Source of the DNA: JACRAR01 sp041674385
GTDB lineage: Bacteria; Pseudomonadota; Gammaproteobacteria; Burkholderiales; Rhodocyclaceae
Direction: 5' to 3'
Assembly (NCBI GenBank): GCA_041674385.1
Contig: JBAYVU010000001.1
Coordinates: 1-64,000 of the forward strand
DNA: 64,000 nucleotides
Position 1 is the first letter of the stretch. Each line of letters begins with the position of its first letter. Shown here one piece after another: positions 33,737 to 42,382 of this stretch. Under the pieces are notes generated by a model that had not been told where the DNA came from, did no database searches, and worked only from the letters and a program-made list of their open reading frames with translations. Made by a program: the position numbers and the translations under genes.

Positions 33737-34748
33737 AGATCATGTGCGCGGTTTCGATGCAACGCGCGTCACCCGTCGCCAACAGATCGGCATAGACCAG
33801 GGGTGCGGGCGCCAGCGCCACGTCCTCATTGTCAAATGTCCAGAAACGACGCAGCACATCCACATTGCCGTCGGGATCGTTGCGCAAGCGCAGATCGATC
33901 AGCAGGCGCGGTTCGATCGCCTCGGCATAAAAGGTGGCCGCGCCGGGGCGAAGGTACTGGGTCATACGGCCGGCGGCCGGCTCGCCGCCCAGCACCATGC
34001 CGTAGTTCGTGGGATCGAGGCTGTTCCACCATTCCAGCGTGTCCGCACGATAGCGGCCCAGCAGCAAGCGCGGCCTCAAGGCGCGGGGATAAGCTTCGGC
34101 CCACTGCTGCAACAGCCGCTCGCGTTGCAGCAGGCGGCGCTTGCCGGCGACGGTGGCCACATACCCGAGCTTGACGAGTTCCGCCATGACCCCGCCGACC
34201 GTGCCATGCGCCACCCCGGCGTACTGCGCCAGCTTGCGGTAAGGAGCATCGGCCCATTCCGGGTGGCACAGCAGGACAAACAGCACCTGCAAGCCGCCGC
34301 CCTGAAACGCCAGCCCGCCGCGCGCCGCGCGGGGCAGCGCCTCCGCCAGCCGCTGGCCCTTGACCCAAACCAGCAGTGGCGGCTGTTCCAGATAGGCATT
34401 GCCGGCCAAATCGACAAAAGCCACGCGCTGCACGCGCAACTGGTCTGCGATCACCGGATTGACAAAGTCGGCAACCAGCAGCGCCTGCTCGCCGAGACGC
34501 TCCAACTGATGCAGCACGGCGCCCAGATTGTTGGGCCGCAGGCCGCGGCGCAATTCCGCGGCGTAAGTCGTCTTCTGCCCACCGTACTCGATCTCCACCA
34601 AGGCGTCGGCGCGGGTGCGTCCCAGCTTGGCTTCGCGTTCTACGACATGGGCGTTCACGCCATGACCGCGCAGCTTTGTCAGCGCGGCATCAAGCCAATC
34701 AGCTGCGGCGGTTACGGGCTTTTTGTCCATGATTTTAGCATTGTCCAT
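33708..34748 (-). CDS. AbiEi-like antitoxin/autorepressor of a type IV toxin-antitoxin system
   Basis: I start at MDNAKIMDKKPVTAAADWLD (346 residues); a second in-frame ATG six codons later is equally possible and neither has a strong ribosome-binding site. The mid-region carries a winged-helix-like segment (APYRKLAQYAGVAHGTVGG and VMAELVKLGYV) and the C-terminal half resembles AbiEi-family antitoxins. The first start codon lies within a perfect 9-bp dyad, and more copies of the same half-site occur upstream, which fits autoregulation by the antitoxin. The toxin gene overlaps its 3' end. Confidence 0.7.
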   Translation of the reverse strand: MDNAKIMDKKPVTAAADWLDAALTKLRGHGVNAHVVEREAKLGRTRADALVEIEYGGQKTTYAAELRRGLRPNNLGAVLHQLERLGEQALLVADFVNPVIADQLRVQRVAFVDLAGNAYLEQPPLLVWVKGQRLAEALPRAARGGLAFQGGGLQVLFVLLCHPEWADAPYRKLAQYAGVAHGTVGGVMAELVKLGYVATVAGKRRLLQRERLLQQWAEAYPRALRPRLLLGRYRADTLEWWNSLDPTNYGMVLGGEPAAGRMTQYLRPGAATFYAEAIEPRLLIDLRLRNDPDGNVDVLRRFWTFDNEDVALAPAPLVYADLLATGDARCIETAHMIYDRYLEPGR

Positions 34749-34787
34749 GAGCCATGGACAAATGTCAATAGCTGGACAAAATGTCCG
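34741..34787. promoter_or_regulatory. Palindromic TTGTCCA/TGGACAA operators of the AbiE-type pair
   Basis: TTGTCCATG-AGC-CATGGACAA (34741-34761) is a perfect 9-bp dyad overlapping the antitoxin start. GGACA-AAA-TGTCC (34774-34786) is a second dyad with the same GGACA half-site. A further half-site, TTGTCCAT, lies at 34723-34730. Multiple dyads next to the start are what is expected for antitoxin autorepression. Confidence 0.62.
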
Positions 34788-35054
34788 CTTTCGAATATTT
34801 CCTTTGGCGTAGATGGATACGAGCCATGTGGCATCGGTGAGAACCCTCCAGCACATTCCATTATGGCCAACAATTGCCATTGTCCATCAAACGTGGACGC
34901 AATGAAAAATTGGACAATCACGGATCGAATTCCCCGCTCGACCCTGCTGGCGACGTCGCATCGCGCGCCACTTCCCGGCATCATCGATGCGTTCGGGCAC
35001 CAATACGCGACGCAAGGCTTGACGTCATTTGCGTGGGGAACCGGCGATCCGGGC
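34749..35054. other. Intergenic stretch upstream of the AbiE-type pair
   Basis: Apart from the operators near its left end, this 300-base stretch holds additional TTGTCCA-type elements at 34879-34898 (ATTGTCCAT followed by TGGAC seven bases later) and TGGACAAT at 34911-34918. The right half (about 34920-35054) has no ORF or signal I can support. Confidence 0.5.
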
Positions 35055-35235
35055 TCATAAAGGTGAAACCTGGAAGGACTTCGCCAACACGGCCTGCTGC
35101 AGCCCCCGTGCTCGCTTGAGGTTAGCCTTGACGCGCTGGAGGCCGGCGACGGCATCGTCGAAATGGGAGAACTGCTTTTCAATTTCGACAACGATGCTCT
35201 GTTGCTTATCCAATGAGGGTGTAGGACGCGCGATT
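35055..35235 (-). pseudogene. C-terminal fragment of a type I specificity subunit (hsdS)
   Basis: Translated on the minus strand, this stretch reads PTPSLDKQQSIVVEIEKQFS, then LQRVKANLKRARGLQQAVLA and KSF before a stop at 35055. This is the conserved region after the second target-recognition domain of HsdS (P-L-x-E/K-Q-Q-x-I-V-x-E-I/V, then a coiled coil ending LKRAR-x-L-x-Q-x-V/I-L-x-K-x-F). No start codon or recognition domain remains. It lies 20 bases beyond the NERD gene stop. Confidence 0.6.
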
Positions 35236-35256
35236 TCGGCAATCGTCGCCGCTGTT

Positions 35257-36045
35257 TTACTGCTGGGCTTCGAACACGCGTTCCTGTTCGCGAATGAATC
35301 GCGAAAGGTGAAACGATGCCAATGTCACGTCTTCCGGTGCCACGATGCTTGGCGCGTTCGCTAGGAACTTTGGCAAGGCCTTGGGTTCCAGCACCCATAA
35401 ATCCTTGCGGCTAGCTCGACTGTCTTCGACGTACCAGCCTGGGAAAAGAATCACGGGCCGAACAGGCAGAGGCTTCCCCGTGCTTTCCGCCAGCAAACGT
35501 TGTAGCCAACTGGCCTGCGCCTTGGCTTGAATCACCGGATTGCGGTCGGGACCCTGGCCTGCCGCCAGCAAGGACTCGCCATCGAAGCCGATTTTCGGAC
35601 TTCCTTGGCGCGGTTTACTCCAGGTCTTGGTTTCGATTGTGAATACACCGGCCGGTCCGATGATGACATGATCCACATTGAAGCCATCTCCCAGAACGTC
35701 GTGAAAGACCTGATAACCCTGTTCACGCAACCGTTCCAGGAATTGTCCCACGGCCTTCTCGCCTTCTTCCGCCTGGCGCAGTGTACGTAGTTTCGGCCCG
35801 ATGCGCACTACTTGGAAAACTGCATAAGCGATGGCTGTCAGTGCAAAGAATGAATAGATGAAAGGACTTGGTGGGCGAGGATTGAAATACGACCACCACT
35901 CCATCCCCGCCATGAGGATAAATATAAGTGCAATTAAGCATGGGCCGAGAACCTTGTCGAAGGCGAGATCGAATCGCTGTTTGTAAACGGACTGCCCGGG
36001 ATTGCGCAGGGGTTTGTCTTTGAGGGGGGAACGAGTTTCAGCCAT
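35257..36045 (-). CDS. NERD-domain membrane protein
   Basis: The 262-residue protein, started at MAETRSPLKDK, has two TM helices (about 30-50 and 60-80) and then a NERD domain (about 95-200) with the nuclease-like residues in NVDHVIIGPAGVFTIETKTW (Asp, then Glu-x-Lys). NERD is a predicted DNA-processing domain related to Holliday-junction-type nucleases. It follows the GIY-YIG gene by two bases and so belongs to the 3' end of the restriction operon. Confidence 0.8.
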   Translation of the reverse strand: MAETRSPLKDKPLRNPGQSVYKQRFDLAFDKVLGPCLIALIFILMAGMEWWSYFNPRPPSPFIYSFFALTAIAYAVFQVVRIGPKLRTLRQAEEGEKAVGQFLERLREQGYQVFHDVLGDGFNVDHVIIGPAGVFTIETKTWSKPRQGSPKIGFDGESLLAAGQGPDRNPVIQAKAQASWLQRLLAESTGKPLPVRPVILFPGWYVEDSRASRKDLWVLEPKALPKFLANAPSIVAPEDVTLASFHLSRFIREQERVFEAQQ

Positions 36046-36047
36046 TG

Positions 36048-36914
36048 CTATAGTTCCTGCGCCTGTAACTCCTTCAGCGTCCTGCCCTTCGCGTCCTTCC
36101 ACTCGACACGTCCGTTGGCGCTACGGCCCAATACGACCGCCGCCGCCGCTGAAGGTGAGCTGAAGGCATAGTCCTGCGTGAAATGGAAATGATCGCCCTC
36201 ACGCTGAAGCACGCCGTTCTGAATCAACTCCTGGCGGATATTGAACATGCTCCGCACATGTTGCTGCATGGAGGGAACTGACTCACCAACGGCCAGCGAC
36301 TCAGCCTTGACGATGAATCCTTGCGTGGCCTCGTAACCGTTGGCTGTTACGCCCTTGCCCTTGCAGCTCAGGATCGCCTGTGGTGCCGCCACCATCACCG
36401 AAGCCGCCTGCTCGAAAGCATGCACGCCCAGTACCGGCAGCATGCCCAGCATGTTTTCCAGAAACACCTGCATGTCGGCGCAATCCGCTTCCGATAGGCT
36501 GGGTTCGGCGGGCTGGTTGGCGTTGTCCAGCGGCAGGCGCTTGGCGGCCCTGGCGAGGCGTATCAAGTTAGCTTCCAGAAACTGCACGTGGGCCTTGTTG
36601 AGCTGACCCGGTGCGGCGACGAAACACACCGCCCGGTTCCAGAAATCTTTTTGCGCGTAATGACTCTCCAGCCGAGGACGCACCGGATCGCCTTCGCCGA
36701 TGTAGAGCATCTCGCCCTCGCCATCCTCGCGCGGGCCGAGCAGCAGATACACGCCGGTCTGGTCAAGCTCGGCGCGCTGCTTGATTTTTGGCAGCAGGGC
36801 TCGCGGAAAAACCATCGCCTTGCCGACCCAGTTGGATCGCTCGACCAGACGCAGGCCGTCGGGGTCGCCATCGGCGACGAATATGCGAAGAGAAAATGGT
36901 TGCGGAGCTGTCAT
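36048..36914 (-). CDS. GIY-YIG nuclease-like protein with DUF4357
   Basis: Started at ATG 36914, five bases after GGGGTGA (a GTG at 36923 overlapping the previous stop is the alternative), the protein is 288 residues. The N-terminal half has GVYLLLGP and MLYIGEGDPVRPRLESHY, the GIY-YIG pattern with a downstream Arg. The C-terminal part has CKGKGVTANGYEATQGFIV, the DUF4357 signature. Such proteins recur in restriction-modification loci; the role is unknown. It lies between the PD-(D/E)XK-like and NERD genes. Confidence 0.82.
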   Translation of the reverse strand: MTAPQPFSLRIFVADGDPDGLRLVERSNWVGKAMVFPRALLPKIKQRAELDQTGVYLLLGPREDGEGEMLYIGEGDPVRPRLESHYAQKDFWNRAVCFVAAPGQLNKAHVQFLEANLIRLARAAKRLPLDNANQPAEPSLSEADCADMQVFLENMLGMLPVLGVHAFEQAASVMVAAPQAILSCKGKGVTANGYEATQGFIVKAESLAVGESVPSMQQHVRSMFNIRQELIQNGVLQREGDHFHFTQDYAFSSPSAAAAVVLGRSANGRVEWKDAKGRTLKELQAQEL

Positions 36915-36919
36915 TGCAG

Positions 36920-37513
36920 TCACCCCAGATTGATGCCGTAGTGCACCAAGCGAATCGAGCTGCCGCTACGATGCTTGTGCTGCGTTTCGAAAGTCCAGTG
37001 GCCCGGCAGATCATTGACTTTCCCCGTCAGGGAAAGCGGCCTATCGGAGTTGAGTTTCTGCTTCAAACTTTGCCACTTCCCATCAATGTTGTTCTCTTGA
37101 ACGTAATCGAAGACATAACCGGAGCGATCGCGACCATTCATGTAGCCCATCAACTGCTCCATTCCCTCGACGTGATATTTTGGCCCTCCCCACAACTTGG
37201 CCTCGGCCAGCCACCGTCGCTGCGGAAACGAATGTTCGATTTCGATGGTGATGTCCACATGTCCATTGACGTTGCGCTCGCGCACCGCGCGCAAACCCGG
37301 CATTGAAATCTTCCCGGCAAGTGTCGTGCTGAGCAGATTTTCCTTCGCGCCCGCCAGATCGTTGGCATTGTCTTCCAGCCAGCGCACGGCCTCGTCGATC
37401 AAGCACTCCAGCGCCCGGTCATGGTCCGCAATGGAACCGCTCGGGTCGAACAATAGAGCCAATTGCGGATAGCGCTCGGCCCACGTCAGTAAGGCATCCG
37501 GCGATACGCTCAT
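36920..37513 (-). CDS. Putative PD-(D/E)XK-fold protein in the type I RM operon
   Basis: The 197-residue protein starts at ATG 37513, overlapping the hsdR stop as ATGA. I do not recognise a named family. A likely nuclease core is visible: Asp87 in NGHVDITIEIE, Glu104-x-Lys106 in RRWLAEAKLWGG, and a following helix with EGMEQLMGYMNGR, the arrangement of PD-(D/E)XK enzymes. The N-terminal third is helical (ALECLIDEAVRWLEDNA). Position inside a restriction operon supports a defence role. The nuclease call rests on motif spacing alone. Confidence 0.6.
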   Translation of the reverse strand: MSVSPDALLTWAERYPQLALLFDPSGSIADHDRALECLIDEAVRWLEDNANDLAGAKENLLSTTLAGKISMPGLRAVRERNVNGHVDITIEIEHSFPQRRWLAEAKLWGGPKYHVEGMEQLMGYMNGRDRSGYVFDYVQENNIDGKWQSLKQKLNSDRPLSLTGKVNDLPGHWTFETQHKHRSGSSIRLVHYGINLG

Positions 37514-40500
37514 CGGTTCGCCTCGGCACGACCATCTGTCGCCGGCTTCCAACCCACCAATACATTGGCGGCGAATTGCTCGCCCTGAGCGGCGAGATCG
37601 CCGCGCGCATACAGACTCGCCAAGCCGGAGCGCAGCTCGCCCACCGCCACGTCGCGGCCCTCCTCGGCTGCCCCCTCGCTCTTGGTGTATGTACGTTCCA
37701 GCACCGCGATGTCGTCGGTTGCCAGCACCTGCAACACCGTCAGCACATCGTCGACGGCCACCTGCAACTCGCCGGCCAAACGCTCGATACCACTCAACAT
37801 GATCGGCTCGCCGGCGTTCGCCTCGAAGAAGTCGGCCAGGCCGTCGCCGATGCCGCGCCATTTGGCGGCCGGGCCGAAATGTTGCATCACCGCCGCCAGC
37901 GCACGTTCGCGCCAGGCTCCAGGCTCGGCCCGCTCCGCGCGGCGCGGCTGGTAGGTCAGATCGAACACGCGCTCCGACAGCCACTGCTTGAAATCCGTGT
38001 TGTCGCTGAATTGCTTGAACAGCTCGGTGTGGTCGGTCAGCATGCCGAGGATCGCGCGTTGCAAAGCCTTGTCGTGCTCGACGCGAGCGTTCTGTTTGTC
38101 GGAAAACTGCATCGCGTTCTTGTAAGCCTGATCGGCTGCAACCTTGGCGGGAATTTCCTCGGCGATGACGGTGCGTATCTTGTCCACGTCCTTCCACTCG
38201 ATGCTGCCGAACTCGTCGTTGAACTCCTTGAGGATGTTCGACAGTCGATCCAGTTCCGGCTCACCGCGCCCGCCGCCGCCGCTGGTGGGCACCGGGCCAA
38301 CCTCGGCGTCTTCATCCACCAGTGCCAGGCGCACCGTGGCGCGCATCTCCGGCCGGTAGCTTTCCATGTCGATGGCTTCCAGCACGCCGCGCGATAAGTC
38401 ATCTTCTTCCGGCGCTGGCAGCTTGGGAATCAGGAAATTGAGGAAGATCGACAGCTTCTCCCACTCCGGCACGCCATAGGGCAGCACGCAGCCGAGAAAG
38501 CCGTAGGTACGCACGAAGATCTTGGCATTGCCCTTGAACTTGATCTGGGCGTCCTCGCCTAACTCCTTGTAGACATCGCGGCAGCCATCGACGATCGGGT
38601 CCAGTGTCTCGCGCTCGTCGCCGGCCAGGTAGCGGGCGACGAAGTCCTCGACCATGGGCCAAGCATAAACCTGGGCATTGTCGAGATCGGCCTTCAGGGT
38701 ATGCAGCTTGTTGGGGTCGGTCTCGTCGGACAGCAGCGTGGTCTTGTAATAGCGCTGGAACGCCTGCTTCACGCGCTCGGCCTGGTCGTTGACGAAATCG
38801 AGCACGAACACCTCGTGCTTTAGCGGATGCGCCCGGTTCAGGCGCGACAAGGTCTGCACCGCCTGGATGTCGGCCAGCATCTTGTCCACGTACATGGTGT
38901 GCAGCAGCGGCTCGTCGAAGCCGGTGGTGAATTTGTTGGCGACGATCAGGAAGCGGTAAGGGTCGCTGCGGAAGCGTTTTTCGATCAGGTTGGACGGAAA
39001 ATTGTTGAGGTCGGCCTCGGTGACCTTGCTTGCTCCCTTCTTGTTCTCGTCGGTGGAGAAGGCGACGATGGCCTTGTAGGGGCTCTTGATTTCTTCCAGA
39101 TAAGCCTTGATGGCATGGAAGTAGTCGCGTGCCCGCTGGCGGCTCTGGGTCACCACCATGGCCCGCGCCTGACCGCCGACCTTGCGCCGGGCGATCACGC
39201 TGTTGAGGAAGTGATCGACCATCACCCGCGCCTTGCGTTCGATGGCGTCCGGGTGGCCCTCGACATAGGCGTGGAGCTTCTTCATCGCCCGCTGCTTGTC
39301 GAACTCGGGATCGTCCGCGACCTTTTTTTCAAGGTTGTAGAAACTCGCCACCGGCGTGTAATAGCGCAGTACGTCCATGATGAAGCCCTCGTCGATGGCC
39401 TGCTTCATGGTGTAGATGTGGTGCGGACACCGTTTCTTCTGGTCGCCTTCGTCGTAAGCCGCGCCGAACAACTCCTCGGTCTTGTTCTTCGGCGTCGCCG
39501 TGAAGGCGAAGTAGCTCACGTTGTCCGGCATGCGCCGCTCGGCGATGCGCTCCTCCACCACGCGATCGACAAAGTCCTCGTCGCTCTCGCCCGGCAAGTC
39601 GGGGTCGTCGGCATCCTCGTCGGGCGCGGCCATGGCCTCGCGCTGCTTGAGCGCCGAGCCGAGCTTGGCCGAGTTCTTGCCGCCCTGGCTGGAATGCGCC
39701 TCGTCGATGATCAGCGCGAAGCTGCGGCCGCGATGGCTGTCGCCCACCAGGTCGAGGATGTGCGGGAACTTCTGCACCGTGGTGACGATGATGTCCTTGC
39801 CCGCCGTCAAGTAGCGCGCCAGGTCCTCGCTCTTCTTGGGATTGGCGAACACCGAGGCGACATGATCGAAGGCCTTGATGGTGCGAGCGATCTGCTTGTC
39901 CAGGTTCTTGCGGTCGGTGATCACGATCACCGAGGCGAACAGGTCGGGCTCGCCGGGCTGGTCATGCCGCTTGAGTTTCGAGAGACGATGCGCCAGCCAA
40001 GCGATCGAATTGCTCTTGCCGCTGCCCGCCGAATGCTGCACCAGGTAGCGCGACCCCACCGGGTCGGCCTTGGCGCGGCGCAACAGATAGCGCACCACAT
40101 CGAGCTGGTGGTAGCGCGGCCACACCTGGCGGCGCTGGGTGCGACCTCTTTCGCGGCCCTTCTCGTCCTCTTCCTCGACGATCTGCGCATAGTGTTCGAC
40201 GATCTCGGCCAGGGATTCGCGCGCCAGCACCTCGCGCCACAGGTACTGGGTGCGGATGCCGCGCTGCGTTGGTCCCACTGCTTCCACCGGCGGGTTGCCG
40301 GCGCCGCCCTGGTAGCCGCGATTGAAGGGCAGGAACCACGAAGCCTTGCCGGCAAGCTGGGTGCAGAAGCGCACCTCCAGGTCGTCCACGGCGAAATGCA
40401 CCGCGCAGCGGCCGAGCTGGAACAGCAGCTCACGCGGGTCGCGGTCATGCTGGTATTGCAGCACGGCGTCGGCCACGGTCTGGCGCGTATAGTGGTTTTT

Positions 40501-41028
40501 CAGCTCGAAAGTGGCCAGCGGCAGGCCGTTGATGAACAGCGCCAGGTCCAGCGCCCGCTGCGTCTCGTCGCGGCTGTAGCGCAACTGGCGGGTGACGCTG
40601 AAGACATTGGCGGCGAATAGCGCCGCCGCCTTGTCGTTGCCCGGCGTCGGCGTGCCGAAATACAGTTGCAGCTCCGCCGGCCCGTGCTTGATGCCTTTGC
40701 GCAGCACATGGATCACGCCGTGGCGCGTGATCTCGCCTTGCAGGCGGTGCAGCAGTTGCCGCGCCGCCGCGCCGGTCAGCGCGTCGGCGGCGATCTTCAG
40801 CTTGGCCAGTTCCCCGGCCTGGGTCGCCAGCCAGAAGCGCCAGAGCTGGCGCAGGTCGAGCGCCGTTTCGCGGTCGTAGTCGTGCGGATGGCCTTCGATA
40901 TAGCCGGCGCCGCCGTAGGGCGGTGGCTCCTGTTCCACACCCTGGCCGGTGGGGCGCGGCGGCCGGCCGGTCAGGGCCTCGACGATCAGGCGCTCCAGCC
41001 CGGCTTCACTCGTGTCCGTCGTCGTCAT
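37510..41028 (-). CDS. hsdR: Type I restriction enzyme subunit HsdR
   Basis: Started at MTTTDTSEAGLERLIVEAL (1172 residues), the gene overlaps the end of hsdS by 23 bases. The endonuclease motif is Asp161 ... Glu175-Leu-Lys177 in LATFELKNHY. The translocase motifs follow: Walker A HSAGSGKSNS (about 332-341), DEAH (442-445) and TATP in FAFTATPKN, and later motifs in KFTTGFDEPLLHTMYVDK and QTLSRLNRAHP. It cuts DNA after ATP-driven translocation when HsdM/HsdS meet unmethylated sites. All motifs look intact. Confidence 0.93.
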   Translation of the reverse strand: MTTTDTSEAGLERLIVEALTGRPPRPTGQGVEQEPPPYGGAGYIEGHPHDYDRETALDLRQLWRFWLATQAGELAKLKIAADALTGAAARQLLHRLQGEITRHGVIHVLRKGIKHGPAELQLYFGTPTPGNDKAAALFAANVFSVTRQLRYSRDETQRALDLALFINGLPLATFELKNHYTRQTVADAVLQYQHDRDPRELLFQLGRCAVHFAVDDLEVRFCTQLAGKASWFLPFNRGYQGGAGNPPVEAVGPTQRGIRTQYLWREVLARESLAEIVEHYAQIVEEEDEKGRERGRTQRRQVWPRYHQLDVVRYLLRRAKADPVGSRYLVQHSAGSGKSNSIAWLAHRLSKLKRHDQPGEPDLFASVIVITDRKNLDKQIARTIKAFDHVASVFANPKKSEDLARYLTAGKDIIVTTVQKFPHILDLVGDSHRGRSFALIIDEAHSSQGGKNSAKLGSALKQREAMAAPDEDADDPDLPGESDEDFVDRVVEERIAERRMPDNVSYFAFTATPKNKTEELFGAAYDEGDQKKRCPHHIYTMKQAIDEGFIMDVLRYYTPVASFYNLEKKVADDPEFDKQRAMKKLHAYVEGHPDAIERKARVMVDHFLNSVIARRKVGGQARAMVVTQSRQRARDYFHAIKAYLEEIKSPYKAIVAFSTDENKKGASKVTEADLNNFPSNLIEKRFRSDPYRFLIVANKFTTGFDEPLLHTMYVDKMLADIQAVQTLSRLNRAHPLKHEVFVLDFVNDQAERVKQAFQRYYKTTLLSDETDPNKLHTLKADLDNAQVYAWPMVEDFVARYLAGDERETLDPIVDGCRDVYKELGEDAQIKFKGNAKIFVRTYGFLGCVLPYGVPEWEKLSIFLNFLIPKLPAPEEDDLSRGVLEAIDMESYRPEMRATVRLALVDEDAEVGPVPTSGGGGRGEPELDRLSNILKEFNDEFGSIEWKDVDKIRTVIAEEIPAKVAADQAYKNAMQFSDKQNARVEHDKALQRAILGMLTDHTELFKQFSDNTDFKQWLSERVFDLTYQPRRAERAEPGAWRERALAAVMQHFGPAAKWRGIGDGLADFFEANAGEPIMLSGIERLAGELQVAVDDVLTVLQVLATDDIAVLERTYTKSEGAAEEGRDVAVGELRSGLASLYARGDLAAQGEQFAANVLVGWKPATDGRAEANR

Positions 41029-42382
41029 CCTCGGCTCCCTGCTCGCCCATGGTTTCGTCTTCGTCGTCGAGTAGTGCTGCGGTCTCATCGATTACATCGT
41101 CGGGACCGGGCACCCAGCCACGTACGTCCAACTGGCCGGTGACCACGTCGGCGATCAGGCGGTCGCGGTATTCCTGCATCAGCGCGATTTCTCCCCTCGC
41201 CTGCACGGACGCGACATCAAGACTGCCGGTTTGGTCGGCGATGGCGGAGAGGATGCGTAGCTGTTCGGTCTTCGGTGGAAATGCAAGACTGAGGTTTCCG
41301 ACAGCAGTCCAGTCTGCGCGGGGCATCTTGGCGCCTGCCGTCGAACTGTTGACGATCTCGATTACCTTCTTAGTCCGGAGGAGCAATTCAAGGTAGGCCG
41401 GCGTTACCTCAACATCCTTGATGCGCAGCACGAAAAATTCGCTGACGCACACGCCTGAGACCTGCGGCCTAACTACTTTGGCAAGGTAGGGCCGCAACTT
41501 GCCAAACAAAACGTCGTCCTTTTGGAATCGCTTGACTGTGCTGCTAAACGCAGCCGCGCCTTGCGGCGGGTTCATTTTTCCGGTCCAACTCTCGACGTGC
41601 TCCAACGCCAAATAGATTTCGCCGTCTCGCTGTGAATCGGTCTGTTCAGTAACATTGTCTGCAACGAATTTGAGCCGACGGGCAAACCAATTCTCCGGCA
41701 TTTCCCCCAGCCATTCGATGCCCGAGGGCTTGAGTCGTGCCTTGGGGTCGAGGCCGCGAGTGACGGCGCGATGGATCAGGGTCTGCTTCTGCTCGTTCAA
41801 TACTTCGATCAGCCGCCGCTTGTCGCGGATGAAGCGGGCGATCTGGACATCCTGGGCGCGCAGGTAGGCGACGATCTGGTCTTGCTCTGCGGGTGGCGGG
41901 AGCAGTGCCGGCATCTGCTTGAAGCCGACCCAGTAGAGCCGGTTACGGTCGGAGACGATGCCGCGCGAAAATTTGTTCACCTCGCGCAGGTAAGCATCGG
42001 TGCGATAGAGGTAACTGAAGTAGGCGCTGTTGATGCCCGCATAAGGCCGGGCGACGACGTAGGCGGGGCTGATGAGTCCGTCGACCGGCGCTGTGCCGAG
42101 CGCGCCTTGCCACATGCGCATCATGTTGTAGGCGATGTCGCCTTTGGCGGCGCGCTTGTACTTCTCGCGCTGGCTCATCACCTGCTTGCGCTTGAGGCTC
42201 TCCATGTCGCGCACGCGCACACCGGTGCGCAGGGACACTTCGAGGATCGGCAAGTCGGGAAAGCCTGTTTCGATGCGCTGACTGAATAACCCGCCATTGC
42301 GACGAACCTCCCAATGCTCGGGGATACGTGGCACCCAGGGCAAGCCGGAGTCTCTTACGGCACCATAGGGCGGAAAGCTCAT
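41006..42382 (-). CDS. hsdS: Type I restriction specificity subunit HsdS
   Basis: Started at MSFPPYGAVRDSGLPWVPRI (458 residues), with an ATGA overlap onto the DUF1016 gene. Two target-recognition domains are separated by the central conserved region LLPPPAEQDQIVAYL plus a helix (KQTLIHRAVTRGLDP); the second is followed by FPPKTEQLRILSAI and another helix (LMQEYRDRLIADVVTGQLDVR). Both halves look complete, so a bipartite recognition site is expected. The C-terminal tail is very acidic. Confidence 0.92.
   Translation of the reverse strand: MSFPPYGAVRDSGLPWVPRIPEHWEVRRNGGLFSQRIETGFPDLPILEVSLRTGVRVRDMESLKRKQVMSQREKYKRAAKGDIAYNMMRMWQGALGTAPVDGLISPAYVVARPYAGINSAYFSYLYRTDAYLREVNKFSRGIVSDRNRLYWVGFKQMPALLPPPAEQDQIVAYLRAQDVQIARFIRDKRRLIEVLNEQKQTLIHRAVTRGLDPKARLKPSGIEWLGEMPENWFARRLKFVADNVTEQTDSQRDGEIYLALEHVESWTGKMNPPQGAAAFSSTVKRFQKDDVLFGKLRPYLAKVVRPQVSGVCVSEFFVLRIKDVEVTPAYLELLLRTKKVIEIVNSSTAGAKMPRADWTAVGNLSLAFPPKTEQLRILSAIADQTGSLDVASVQARGEIALMQEYRDRLIADVVTGQLDVRGWVPGPDDVIDETAALLDDEDETMGEQGAEDDDDGHE

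Noticed and set aside
34712..35398. 228-codon minus-strand ORF over the AbiE upstream region and the hsdS fragment
   Set aside because: It crosses the operators, the hsdS remnant (in another frame) and the NERD 3' end; no domain is recognisable.
38827..40620. 597-codon ORF antisense to hsdR
   Set aside because: Shadow of hsdR, whose full set of motifs is intact; no start signal or domain.
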